Under the pieces are notes generated by a model, which saw only the letters and a program-made list of their open reading frames with translations, had not been told where the DNA came from and did not search any database. This document shows, piece after piece, positions 54,282-61,317 of a stretch of DNA of 64,000 nt. The stretch is from Bradyrhizobium sp. CSA207 (lineage in GTDB: Bacteria > Pseudomonadota > Alphaproteobacteria > Rhizobiales > Xanthobacteraceae). The translations under genes and the position numbers were made by a program. Each line of letters starts with the position of its first letter. Position 1 is the first letter of the stretch. The stretch lies in the NCBI RefSeq assembly GCF_029051685.1, contig NZ_JAACFT010000013.1, forward strand, positions 1-64,000. Direction: 5' to 3'.

Positions 54282-55616
54282 ATGACCCAGCGTTTCGACG
54301 TCATCCTCAAGGGTGGCACCGTGGTCAACCAGGACGGTGAGGGCGTCCGCGATGTCGGCATTGCCAATGGCCGCATTGCCGAGATCGGCGCGCTGTCGCA
54401 GGCCTCCGCTGCGGAGGTGATCGACTGCAAGGGCCTGCACATCCTGCCCGGCGTGATGGACACGCAGGTGCATTTTCGCGAGCCCGGGCTGACGCACAAG
54501 GAAGACCTTGAAACCGGCTCGCGCAGCGCCGTGATGGGCGGCGTCACCGCCGTGTTCGAGATGCCGAACACCTCGCCGCTCACTGTGAATGAGGCCGAGT
54601 TCACCGACAAGGTGCAGCGCGCCCATCACGGCATGCATTGTGATTTCGCCTTCTTCATTGGCGGCACCCGCGAGAACGTGCAGGACCTGCCCGTGCTGGA
54701 ACGTGCGCCCGGCTGTGCGGGCGTCAAGGTGTTCATCGGCTCCTCGACCGGCGCGCTGCTGGTGGAGGACGACGAAAGCCTGCGCCGCATCTTCCAGGTG
54801 ATCGGCCGCCGTGCGGCGTTTCACGCCGAGGACGAATATCGCCTCAACGAGCGCAAGTCGCTCCGCATCGAGGGCGATACCCGCTCGCACGCGGTCTGGC
54901 GCGACGAGACTGCGGCGCTGATGGCGACGCAGCGGCTGGTCAAGCTTGCGCACGAGACCGGCAAACGCATCCATGTGCTGCACATCTCGACCAAGGAAGA
55001 GATCGAGTTCCTGCGCGACCACAAGGATGTCGCCTCCTGCGAGGCGACGCCGCATCATCTGACGCTGGCCGCGCCGGAATGCTACGAACGGCTCGGCACG
55101 CTGGCCCAGATGAACCCGCCGGTGCGCGGGGCGGATCACCGCGCCGGCATCTGGCGCGGCATCGAGCAGGGCATCATCGACGTGCTCGGCTCCGACCACG
55201 CGCCGCATACGCTGGAAGAAAAGCAGAAGACCTACCCGGCCTCGCCCTCGGGCATGACCGGCGTGCAGACGCTGGTGCCGCTCATGCTCGACCACGTCAA
55301 TGCGGGCCGCCTGTCGTTGGCAAGGTTCGTCGATCTCACCAGCGCCGGCCCGGCGCGCCTCTACAACATGGCCTGCAAGGGCCGCATCGCGGCCGGCTAC
55401 GATGCCGACTTCACCATCGTCGACCTCAAGCGCAGCGAGACCATCACCAACAAATGGGTGGCCTCCAAGGCCGGCTGGACGCCCTATGACGGCATGCGCG
55501 TGACGGGTTGGCCCGTCGGCACCTTCATCCGCGGCCGCCGCGTGATGTGGCAGGGCGAGCTGGTGACGCCATCGCAGGGCGAGCCGGTGCGGTTTCTGGA
55601 GACGCTGAAGGAGTAG
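54282..55616 (+). CDS. Dihydroorotase-type amidohydrolase lacking the first metal histidine
   Basis: A 444-residue amidohydrolase close to type I dihydroorotase (pyrimidine synthesis). Conserved parts are LPGVMDTQVHFREPG, the carboxylated-lysine block AGVKVFIGSSTG, FHAEDEYRL, LHISTKEEIEFL and GSDHAPHTLEEK. In the HxH metal motif the first His is Gln62 (D-T-Q-V-H), leaving only His64. This substitution occurs in a rhizobial group annotated as dihydroorotase, so the true activity is open. ATG at 54282. Alternatives are another cyclic amidohydrolase such as allantoinase. Confidence 0.82.
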   Translation: MTQRFDVILKGGTVVNQDGEGVRDVGIANGRIAEIGALSQASAAEVIDCKGLHILPGVMDTQVHFREPGLTHKEDLETGSRSAVMGGVTAVFEMPNTSPLTVNEAEFTDKVQRAHHGMHCDFAFFIGGTRENVQDLPVLERAPGCAGVKVFIGSSTGALLVEDDESLRRIFQVIGRRAAFHAEDEYRLNERKSLRIEGDTRSHAVWRDETAALMATQRLVKLAHETGKRIHVLHISTKEEIEFLRDHKDVASCEATPHHLTLAAPECYERLGTLAQMNPPVRGADHRAGIWRGIEQGIIDVLGSDHAPHTLEEKQKTYPASPSGMTGVQTLVPLMLDHVNAGRLSLARFVDLTSAGPARLYNMACKGRIAAGYDADFTIVDLKRSETITNKWVASKAGWTPYDGMRVTGWPVGTFIRGRRVMWQGELVTPSQGEPVRFLETLKE

Positions 55617-55655
55617 GCGTATCACTGTCGAAGGGGCGCGATGTCTCCCCACACT

Positions 55656-55735
55656 CGTCATTGCGAGCGAAGCGAAGCAATCCAGACTGCCGCCGCGGAG
55701 AGATTCTGGATTGCTTCGCTTCGCTCGCAATGACG
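55656..55735. repeat. Palindromic intergenic repeat, family B
   Basis: CGTCATTGCGAGCGAAGCGA at the left and TCGCTTCGCTCGCAATGACG at the right, with AAGCAATCCAGA and TCTGGATTGCTT inside, are nearly perfect reverse complements. It is the best-preserved of the three family B copies. Confidence 0.88.
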
Positions 55736-55778
55736 TGGGGAGAGGTCTACGCGTCCTCTCGAACGGGAGAGCAGTCCG

Positions 55779-56651
55779 ATGTCCCAACCATCCCTCCTCA
55801 TCACCACCGAACAACTCGCCGCCATGCTCGGCGATCCCGGCCTGCGCCTCTACGACTGCACGACCTATAACGAGCCAGTGCCGCCGGGCAGCGATGTGCC
55901 TTATCGCGCAGTGCCCGGCGACAAGACGTTCGAGGCGGGTCACATCCCGGGCGCCGATTTTCTCGACCTGCAAGGCGAGTTCTCGGACACCTCCGCGCAG
56001 CATTTGTTCATGATGCCTGGTGTGGCCCAGTTAGAGGCCGCCTTCGGCCGCCATGGCCTCGATGCATCGAGGACCATCGTGCTCTACAGCATCGGCACGA
56101 TGATGTGGTCGACGCGGTTCTGGTGGATGCTGCGCTCGCTCGGCGTCGATGCGCGAGTGCTCGACGGCGGGTTCGACAAATGGAAGGCCGAGGGGCGGCC
56201 GGTCGAGACGGGCGCAGCAAAGGGATATCCAGCGACGAGCTTCAAGGCCGCGCCGCGGGCGGGTTTCTTCGTCGACAAGGACACGGTCATGGCGCGGATC
56301 GGCAATCCCGCAACCGCAATCGTCAATGCGCTCGGCCCACAGTTTCACCGCGGCCTTGAGCCGAGCCGCTACGGCCGGCCTGGCCGCATTCCCGGCAGCG
56401 TCAACGTTCCCGCCGCCTCGCTCGTCGACGGCGCCGGCAAGACGCTGACGACGCTTGCAGATGCGGAAGCGAAATTCGCGAGCCAAGGCGTCACGCGCGA
56501 CAAGGACGTGATCTGCTATTGCGGCGGCGGCATCTCGGCGACGATCGATTTGCTCCTGCTGACGCAGCTCGGCTACGACAAGCTCACGCTCTACGACGCC
56601 TCGATGGGCGAATGGGCGAGGGATCCGGCGCTGCCGATCGAGACGGATTAG
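55779..56651 (+). CDS. Sulfurtransferase, two rhodanese domains
   Basis: A 290-residue protein of the thiosulfate/3-mercaptopyruvate sulfurtransferase type. The N-terminal domain has HIPGADFLDLQGEFSD and ALGRHGLD-type AFGRHGLDASRTIVLYS; the C-terminal domain carries RPGRIPGSVNVPA and the active loop DVICYCGGGISA with Cys248. The loop CGGGIS differs from the CGSGV of MST enzymes, so the donor is uncertain. ATG at 55779. It ends 63 bp before the ECF sigma gene. Confidence 0.88.
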   Translation: MSQPSLLITTEQLAAMLGDPGLRLYDCTTYNEPVPPGSDVPYRAVPGDKTFEAGHIPGADFLDLQGEFSDTSAQHLFMMPGVAQLEAAFGRHGLDASRTIVLYSIGTMMWSTRFWWMLRSLGVDARVLDGGFDKWKAEGRPVETGAAKGYPATSFKAAPRAGFFVDKDTVMARIGNPATAIVNALGPQFHRGLEPSRYGRPGRIPGSVNVPAASLVDGAGKTLTTLADAEAKFASQGVTRDKDVICYCGGGISATIDLLLLTQLGYDKLTLYDASMGEWARDPALPIETD

Positions 56652-56660
56652 GGGATTCCC

Positions 56661-56689
56661 GGGAACGTTTTTGGCGGACCAGCATCCAA
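56661..56689 (+). promoter_or_regulatory. Candidate ECF promoter upstream of the sigma gene
   Basis: GGGAACGTT (56661-56669) and CATCCAA (56683-56689) with 16 bp between GGGAAC and CATCCAA. The same two blocks with the same spacing recur at 57414 in front of the DUF4142 gene, implying autoregulation by the sigma factor. Confidence 0.75.
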
Positions 56690-56714
56690 TGTCCGAAAAG
56701 CTGGAGACGCGCCC

Positions 56715-57407
56715 GTGATACATCGCACCGCAACATTTCCGGCCCTTGAGGACGGCGCGCCCGAGGCTGAACTGGTTCGCCGCGCGCGAGCCCGCGACGA
56801 GGCGGCGCTGCGTACCATCATGCAGGCCAACAACCGCAGGCTCTACCGGCTCGCCCGTGGCATCCTGCGCAGCGACAGCGAGGCCGAGGATGTGGTGCAG
56901 GAGACCTATGTCCGCGCATTTACGAATCTCGACGGCTTTCGCGGCGAGTCCAGCTTATCGACCTGGCTGTCGCGCATTGCGATCAACGAGGCGCTCGGCC
57001 GCGTACGCAGTCGGAAGCCGCAGGTCGAGTTGGGATCCGTGCCGGAGGCAACGCTCGAAGCGCAAATCATCCAGTTCCCCCTCTCGTCCGCCGCAAGCGA
57101 TCCGGAAAAATCCATGGCCCAACGTGAAATCCAGCGCGTCGTCGAGCACGCCGTCGATGAATTGCCGGACGTCTTCCGCATGGTCTTCATAGCGCGCGTG
57201 ATGGAGGGGATGAGCATGGAGGTGACGGCCGAGCTGCTCGGCGTCAAGCCTGAAACTGTGAAGACCCGGCTGCACCGTGCGCGCGCGATGTTGCGCGAAA
57301 ATGTCGAGAAGAAGATCGGTCCGGTCGTGATGGATGCCTTCCCGTTTGCCGGCCGGCGCTGCGAGCGTCTGACGGAGGCCGTGCTCAAGCGCCTGGGTGG
57401 CGCGTAA
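56715..57407 (+). CDS. ECF-type RNA polymerase sigma factor
   Basis: A 230-residue sigma factor with region 2 (LYRLARGILRSDSEAEDVVQ, ETYVRAFTNLDGFRGES) at residues about 45-85 and region 4 (VEHAVDELPDVFRMVFIARV, AELLGVKPETVKTRLHRARA) at about 145-195. A 35-residue C-terminal extension follows, with a Cys in GRRCERL. GTG start at 56715. No anti-sigma gene is adjacent. The matching promoters before this gene and the next suggest that it controls itself and the DUF4142-cupredoxin genes. Confidence 0.94.
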   Translation: MIHRTATFPALEDGAPEAELVRRARARDEAALRTIMQANNRRLYRLARGILRSDSEAEDVVQETYVRAFTNLDGFRGESSLSTWLSRIAINEALGRVRSRKPQVELGSVPEATLEAQIIQFPLSSAASDPEKSMAQREIQRVVEHAVDELPDVFRMVFIARVMEGMSMEVTAELLGVKPETVKTRLHRARAMLRENVEKKIGPVVMDAFPFAGRRCERLTEAVLKRLGGA

Positions 57408-57413
57408 TTTTTC

Positions 57414-57442
57414 GGGAACGTTCGCGCGGAATTCTCATCCAA
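57414..57442 (+). promoter_or_regulatory. Candidate ECF promoter upstream of the DUF4142 gene
   Basis: GGGAACGTT (57414-57422) and CATCCAA (57436-57442), 16 bp between GGGAAC and CATCCAA, identical to the site before the sigma gene. It starts 7 bp after the sigma stop and lies 54 bp before the DUF4142 ATG. Confidence 0.78.
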
Positions 57443-57495
57443 CTCCTGTGCAAGCAAGCAGCCGGGAAAACTCCGGCGCCACAGGAGTATCAACC

Positions 57496-58017
57496 ATGTT
57501 CGTCCGATGGAGCGCGGCGATCGCTGCGGTCGCCCTTTTGTCCGGCCCTGCGCTCGCGCAAGGCACCAAGCCCACCGATCCGCAGATCGCACATATCGCC
57601 TACACCGCAGGCGTGATCGACGTCAATGCCGCCAAGCAGGCGGTGAAGAAAGCCAGGAGCAAGGACGTCAAGGCGTTCGCCGAAGACATGTTGCGCGACC
57701 ACGAGGCGGTCAACAAGCAGGCGCTCGCGCTGGTCAAGAAGCTGAACGTCACGCCCGAAGACAACGACACCAGCAAGGCGCTTTCGAAGCAGGCGAGCGA
57801 TAAGCTCGCCGAGCTCGACAAGCTGAACGGCGCAGCCTTCGACAAGGCCTACGTCGCGAATGAGGTCGCCTATCACGAGACGGTCAACGGCGCGCTGGAG
57901 ACCCAGCTTATTCCCTCTGCCAGCAACGCGGAACTGAAGAGCCTGCTGCAGACGGGCTTGAAGATATTCCAGGGCCATCAGCAGCACGCCGTGCATGTCG
58001 CGGCCGAGCTGAAGTAG
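57496..58017 (+). CDS. Secreted DUF4142 protein
   Basis: A 173-residue exported protein with signal peptide SAAIAAVALLSGPALAQG. The mature part is a helical bundle: IAHIAYTAGVIDVNAAKQA, SKDVKAFAEDMLRDHEAVNK and AYVANEVAYHETVNGALE. This is the ferritin-like DUF4142 pattern with H/E-rich helices (RDHEAVNKQ, YHETV, GHQQHAV) that could bind metal. ATG at 57496 with ACAGGAGT upstream. It is expressed with the cupredoxin downstream, probably under the ECF factor. Role in stress or metal response is inference. Confidence 0.9.
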   Translation: MFVRWSAAIAAVALLSGPALAQGTKPTDPQIAHIAYTAGVIDVNAAKQAVKKARSKDVKAFAEDMLRDHEAVNKQALALVKKLNVTPEDNDTSKALSKQASDKLAELDKLNGAAFDKAYVANEVAYHETVNGALETQLIPSASNAELKSLLQTGLKIFQGHQQHAVHVAAELK

Positions 58018-58029
58018 AGGAGGGATATC

Positions 58030-58347
58030 ATGCCGGGACGTTTGTCTTCGATCGTAACAGCGGTCGTCTTCGCAACGATGGTCGTCCCGGCGCACGCCGC
58101 GACAATTCAGATCACGATGGAGAATCTGGAGATATCGCCGGCCGAGGCCTCTGCGAAGGTCGGCGACACCGTCGAGTGGATCAACAAGGACGTGTTTGCC
58201 CACACCGCCACCGCCAAGAGCGGCGAATTCGACGTGAACCTGCCGGCGAAGAAATCCGGGACGACGGTTGTGAAGAAAGCCGGGATCGTGGAATATTACT
58301 GCCGCTTCCATCCCAACATGAAGGCGACGCTGAAGGTCATTCCGTAG
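58030..58347 (+). CDS. Cupredoxin (plastocyanin/amicyanin-like)
   Basis: A 105-residue periplasmic copper protein with a signal peptide (SIVTAVVFATMVVPAHA). The type 1 copper ligands are visible: His58 in VFAHTAT and Cys91, His94 and Met97 in YYCRFHPNMKA. The short C-H-M loop is like that of amicyanin. ATG at 58030 with GAGGAGG upstream. The 12-bp gap from DUF4142 makes them one operon. Likely electron transfer in periplasm; the partner is not known. Confidence 0.92.
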   Translation: MPGRLSSIVTAVVFATMVVPAHAATIQITMENLEISPAEASAKVGDTVEWINKDVFAHTATAKSGEFDVNLPAKKSGTTVVKKAGIVEYYCRFHPNMKATLKVIP

Positions 58348-58379
58348 CATTCCCGATCGTGTCGGAGAGGAGCGCCCGC

Positions 58380-58646
58380 CTACTGCCTGGAGATTCCGAC
58401 GGAGAACTCGCCGTTGCGGATGCGGCCGGGAAAACCCTCGACGAATTTCGCCACCGCGTCCTCGCCATAGGTCCCGACGAGCTCGGCGAGCGCCGCGAAC
58501 AGGCTCGCCTGCGCCAGGCAGTCGCCGTCGACACCGTCATGGCGCGCCTCGGCCCAGGCCTCGTTGAGATAGCTCAGCGCGGCCTGCTTCTGCTCGTGAT
58601 CGGGCAGCGGCGCGCGGGCGGGGGCGTAGGACACTGGATGGCTCAT
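58380..58646 (-). CDS. Small 88-aa protein, function unknown
   Basis: Starts at ATG 58646 with SHPVSYAPARAPLPDHEQKQ, then helices AALSYLNEAWAEARHDGVDG and CLAQASLFAALAELVGTYGE, and ends VEGFPGRIRNGEFSVGI. Pattern of a compact helical cytoplasmic protein with coherent codon use. It converges with the cupredoxin gene. I do not recognise the family. Confidence 0.66.
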   Translation of the reverse strand: MSHPVSYAPARAPLPDHEQKQAALSYLNEAWAEARHDGVDGDCLAQASLFAALAELVGTYGEDAVAKFVEGFPGRIRNGEFSVGISRQ

Positions 58647-58800
58647 GAAACTCGACAGGGCTGGGGCGCGATCCACGGCGATGCGCTGTGTCAGAGGTGT
58701 AGCACGCGTATTAACCTCCGCTAGGCCACATCTTTAAGAACGGTTAATGGCAGTGGACAAAGACGATGTCGTGGTTCCATCTGCGAGTTTGAAGGCCTGT

Positions 58801-58914
58801 TCCTCATGGTGAGGAGGCGCGCCAGCGCCGTCTCGAACCATGGAGGCCGCGTCGCTGCTGCGGGGCCTGCATCCTTCGAGACGCGCGCGAAGAGCGCGCT
58901 CCTTCAGGATGAGG
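58801..58914. repeat. Composite palindromic repeat, family F
   Basis: Left part TCCTCATGGTGAGGAGGCGC with CGTCTCGAACCATGGAGGCC, right part CATCCTTCGAGACGCGCGCG with TCCTTCAGGATGAGG. It occupies most of the spacer between two minus-strand genes; the rest (58647-58800) shows nothing but an AT-richer TTAAGAACGGTTAATGG. Confidence 0.78.
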
Positions 58915-58920
58915 GGGCGC

Positions 58921-59298
58921 TCAGTTCGCGTAGCGCGCCGTGAGATCGCGTGAGATTTTCGAGCCTTCCTCGATGTAGCGGCGGATCGCGACGGTTGCCG
59001 CCGGCGTGCAGCTCCGGTAGGTCTGCTGAAAGCCGTTATAGCCGCGGTTGAAGCCCGCGATCATGCGGGTGCGGCGCTCGCCGGAGGGGGTTTCGGCGTC
59101 GATCAGCGCCTGCATCTCGCTGCGCCATTTGTTGCCCTCGTTGGCCCCGCAGATGCCGCGCAAATAATGCAGCCCGCCGAGGATCTCGGCCAGCCGCTGC
59201 AGATCGCCGTCAAACGGCGCCGCCACGTCCTGGGCCCGGGCGGGCACGCAGGCGCAGGCGAGAATGAGGGCAAAAATGGCCAGAAATCGCGCGGACAT
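58921..59298 (-). CDS. TIGR02301-family secreted protein
   Basis: A 125-residue protein with signal peptide FLAIFALILACACVPARAQD. The mature part has LQRLAEILGGLHYLRGICGA, NKWRSEMQALIDAE, RMIAGFNRGYNGFQQTYRSC and TPAATVAIRRYIEEGSKISR, matching the TIGR02301 family of alphaproteobacteria, with two conserved cysteines likely disulfide-bonded. Periplasmic, function unknown. ATG at 59298. Confidence 0.88.
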   Translation of the reverse strand: MSARFLAIFALILACACVPARAQDVAAPFDGDLQRLAEILGGLHYLRGICGANEGNKWRSEMQALIDAETPSGERRTRMIAGFNRGYNGFQQTYRSCTPAATVAIRRYIEEGSKISRDLTARYAN

Positions 59299-59354
59299 CG
59301 GCCGGTGTATGCCTCCTCAGGGCGGTGGACGCAAGACCGGCGGAACGACCCCTT

Positions 59355-59798
59355 TTAAGGTCCGATCAGCCGCGCGGCCGACTGGATCACCTCCTCCAGC
59401 CCCCCGGTCAGCTTGAGGTCACCGAGGCTCGCCAGTGCGTCCGGGGCGATCCAGCGGTAGTCGTCGAGCTCGTCGTTGAGAACCGGCTCCCGGGCCGTCC
59501 AGCGGGCGGCAAAGGACATGATGAGGTAGTGGCCAGCGCCGCTCGTTGCCGGCAGCACTTCGCGCCAGCCGGCAAGGCCGATGATGTCGATGTCGAGCCC
59601 GGTCTCCTCATCGACCTCGCGCGCCAGTGCCTGGTGCAGCGATTCGCCGAACTCGACCCGGCCGCCCGGCAGCGAATAGAACCCCTTGGCGGGCGAGCGG
59701 GCGCGGCGGACCAACAGCACTTTGCCGTCGCGGAAGATCGCGGCGCTGACCGCGAGCTGGGGGTGGGCGGGCTGGACGAGTGAGGCCAATTTCGTCAC
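59355..59798 (-). CDS. Nudix hydrolase
   Basis: A 147-residue protein with a full Nudix box: GGRVEFGESLHQALAREVDE then ETGLDI, with the catalytic REVDEE intact. It starts with GTG at 59798, 11 bp after the stop of the upstream gene; starts further up (59852) would overlap that gene. The N-terminal LAVSAAIFRDGKVLLVRRAR strand fits ADP-ribose or similar nucleotide-sugar pyrophosphatases, but substrate is unknown. Confidence 0.88.
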   Translation of the reverse strand: MTKLASLVQPAHPQLAVSAAIFRDGKVLLVRRARSPAKGFYSLPGGRVEFGESLHQALAREVDEETGLDIDIIGLAGWREVLPATSGAGHYLIMSFAARWTAREPVLNDELDDYRWIAPDALASLGDLKLTGGLEEVIQSAARLIGP

Positions 59799-59808
59799 CT
59801 GCCCGCGC

Positions 59809-60309
59809 TCAGTTCGCCATGATGGTGTCGATGTCGGCTTCCGCGCCGCCATTGATGATGCCGCCGCAGGCCGCGATCAGCGGCTTGACCCAGGCCGCCG
59901 CCTGCTCGGCGAGGCGCACCCGCGTCGTGTCCTTCTCGACCTCGCGCATGGCCGAGCCGACCGCGGTCAGGATCGAGGTCATGGTGTCGGTGATGTGGTC
60001 GAACTGCGCACGCACGCTGGGGTCGGCCTTCTCGTAGGCTTCGATCGCGAGATCTCGCGCCTTGAAATTCGAGGCGGTGAAATGCTCGGCATAGGACAGC
60101 GGCGACCACGTCAAGAAGTCTTCCGCGCATTCCGGCATGTCCGGGACCATTTCGAGCAGCATCACGGCTTCATTGAAATGGTTGAGATAGTCGGTGGCAA
60201 GCCCGGTCCGCGGGTTGATGTTGGCCACGCGCAGCCGCTCGGCCCAGGCCGCGGCCTCGGGTCCCGTCTGTACAAGCGTCCGCGCGGGCTGGGAGACCGT
60301 TGAGCTCAT
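59809..60309 (-). CDS. Conserved-type helical protein, 166 aa
   Basis: Soluble helical protein: LRVANINPRTGLATDYLNHF, NEAVMLLEMVPDMPECAEDF and LTWSPLSYAEHFTASNFKAR in the N-terminal half, and a C-terminal half rich in helices ending GGAEADIDTIMAN. Its C-terminus lies 11 bp from the Nudix start. ATG at 60309. I know of similar uncharacterised rhizobial proteins but no function. Confidence 0.72.
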   Translation of the reverse strand: MSSTVSQPARTLVQTGPEAAAWAERLRVANINPRTGLATDYLNHFNEAVMLLEMVPDMPECAEDFLTWSPLSYAEHFTASNFKARDLAIEAYEKADPSVRAQFDHITDTMTSILTAVGSAMREVEKDTTRVRLAEQAAAWVKPLIAACGGIINGGAEADIDTIMAN

Positions 60310-60371
60310 CCGCCGCAGTGTTAACGTTCGGGGTTAAAAGGACCTGAACGGACCCTATATAGGCACCAAGG

Positions 60372-61127
60372 ATGTGTGGACGCTTCGTCATAACTTCGGC
60401 CCCCGCGGCCTTGCGGCAACTGTTCGGTTATATCGAGCAGCCGAACTTCCCGCCCCGCTACAATGTGGCGCCGACACAGCCGATTCCGGTCGTGCTGGTC
60501 GAGAACGGCGCGCGTCACTTCCGCCTGATGCGCTGGGGCCTGTTGCCGAGCTGGGTCAAGGACCCCCGCGGGTTTACGCTGCTGATCAACGCCCGCTCCG
60601 AGACGGTGCTCGAAAAGCCGGCATTCAAGCGGGCGATTCGCCGCCGTCGCGGCCTGATCCCGGCCGACGGCTATTACGAATGGAAGGCGGAGGGCGGCCG
60701 CAAGCAGCCCTTTTTCATCCACCGCGCCGATGGTGAGCCGCTCGGCTTCGCCGCCTTGTTCGAGACCTGGGCCGGGCCGAACGGCGAGGAACTCGACACC
60801 GTCGCGATCGTTACGGCGGCGGCAGGTGAGGATCTCGCCGCGCTGCACGACCGCGTGCCCGTCACCATCAGCCCGCGCGATTTCGAGCGCTGGCTCGATT
60901 CCCGCAGCGACGAGGTGGACGACGTGCTGCCGCTGATGGCCGCCCCGCGCATCGGCGAATTCGCCTGGCACCCGGTCTCCACCCGCGTCAACCGCGTCGC
61001 AAATGACGACGACCAGCTGCTGCTGCCGATCAGCGCGGAGGAGATGGAGGCGGAGGTGCCGAAGAAGCAGGTGGTGCGGAAAGCTGCGGCCGGATCGGCG
61101 GACGACGGACAGGGGTCGTTGTTTTAG
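60372..61127 (+). CDS. SOS response-associated peptidase (SRAP/YedK family)
   Basis: A 251-residue protein of the HMCES/YedK family, which crosslinks to abasic sites in single-stranded DNA through Cys2. It begins MCGRFVITSAPAALRQLFGY with RYNVAPTQPIPVVL, LMRWGLLPSWVKD, INARSET, IPADGYYEWK and LHDRVPVTI, all conserved. ATG at 60372; a TATATA at 60356-60361 sits so close that the mRNA leader may be only a few bases. The expected alphaproteobacterial LexA direct repeat is not seen. Confidence 0.93.
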   Translation: MCGRFVITSAPAALRQLFGYIEQPNFPPRYNVAPTQPIPVVLVENGARHFRLMRWGLLPSWVKDPRGFTLLINARSETVLEKPAFKRAIRRRRGLIPADGYYEWKAEGGRKQPFFIHRADGEPLGFAALFETWAGPNGEELDTVAIVTAAAGEDLAALHDRVPVTISPRDFERWLDSRSDEVDDVLPLMAAPRIGEFAWHPVSTRVNRVANDDDQLLLPISAEEMEAEVPKKQVVRKAAAGSADDGQGSLF

Positions 61128-61137
61128 CTGTAGCCAC

Positions 61138-61296
61138 ACTGTCGTCCCGGACAAGCGCGCCCAAAGCGCGCGCAGATCCGGGACCCATAGCCCCAGGGAG
61201 ACGTTGTGGCGCGAGCTGACGACCACGAGTCTTCGCCAAATTCCATCCTGTGATAATGGGTCCCGGATCTGCGCTGACGCTTGTCCGGGACGACAG
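61138..61296. repeat. Palindromic intergenic repeat, family D
   Basis: GTCGTCCCGGACAAGCGCGC with GATCCGGGACCCATAG at the left, and ATGGGTCCCGGATCTGCGC with GCTTGTCCGGGACGAC at the right. It lies between the convergent SRAP and CoA-transferase genes. Confidence 0.82.
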
Positions 61297-61317
61297 CGGA
61301 GTTAGTGGTTCCGCGCC

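Noticed and set aside
54177..56003. 608-aa minus-strand frame opposite the dihydroorotase and sulfurtransferase
   Set aside because: It crosses a family B repeat and two well-supported genes on the other strand; no recognisable domain.
56661..56689. General stress (EcfG-type) promoter before the sigma gene
   Set aside because: GGAAC fits, but at the -10 position the sequence is CATCCAA rather than CGTT, and the same variant recurs downstream, so a separate sigma specificity is more likely.
60310..60371. LexA/SOS box before the SRAP gene
   Set aside because: GTTCGGGG and CTGAAC are present, but the GTTC-N7-GTTC direct repeat expected in alphaproteobacteria is not.
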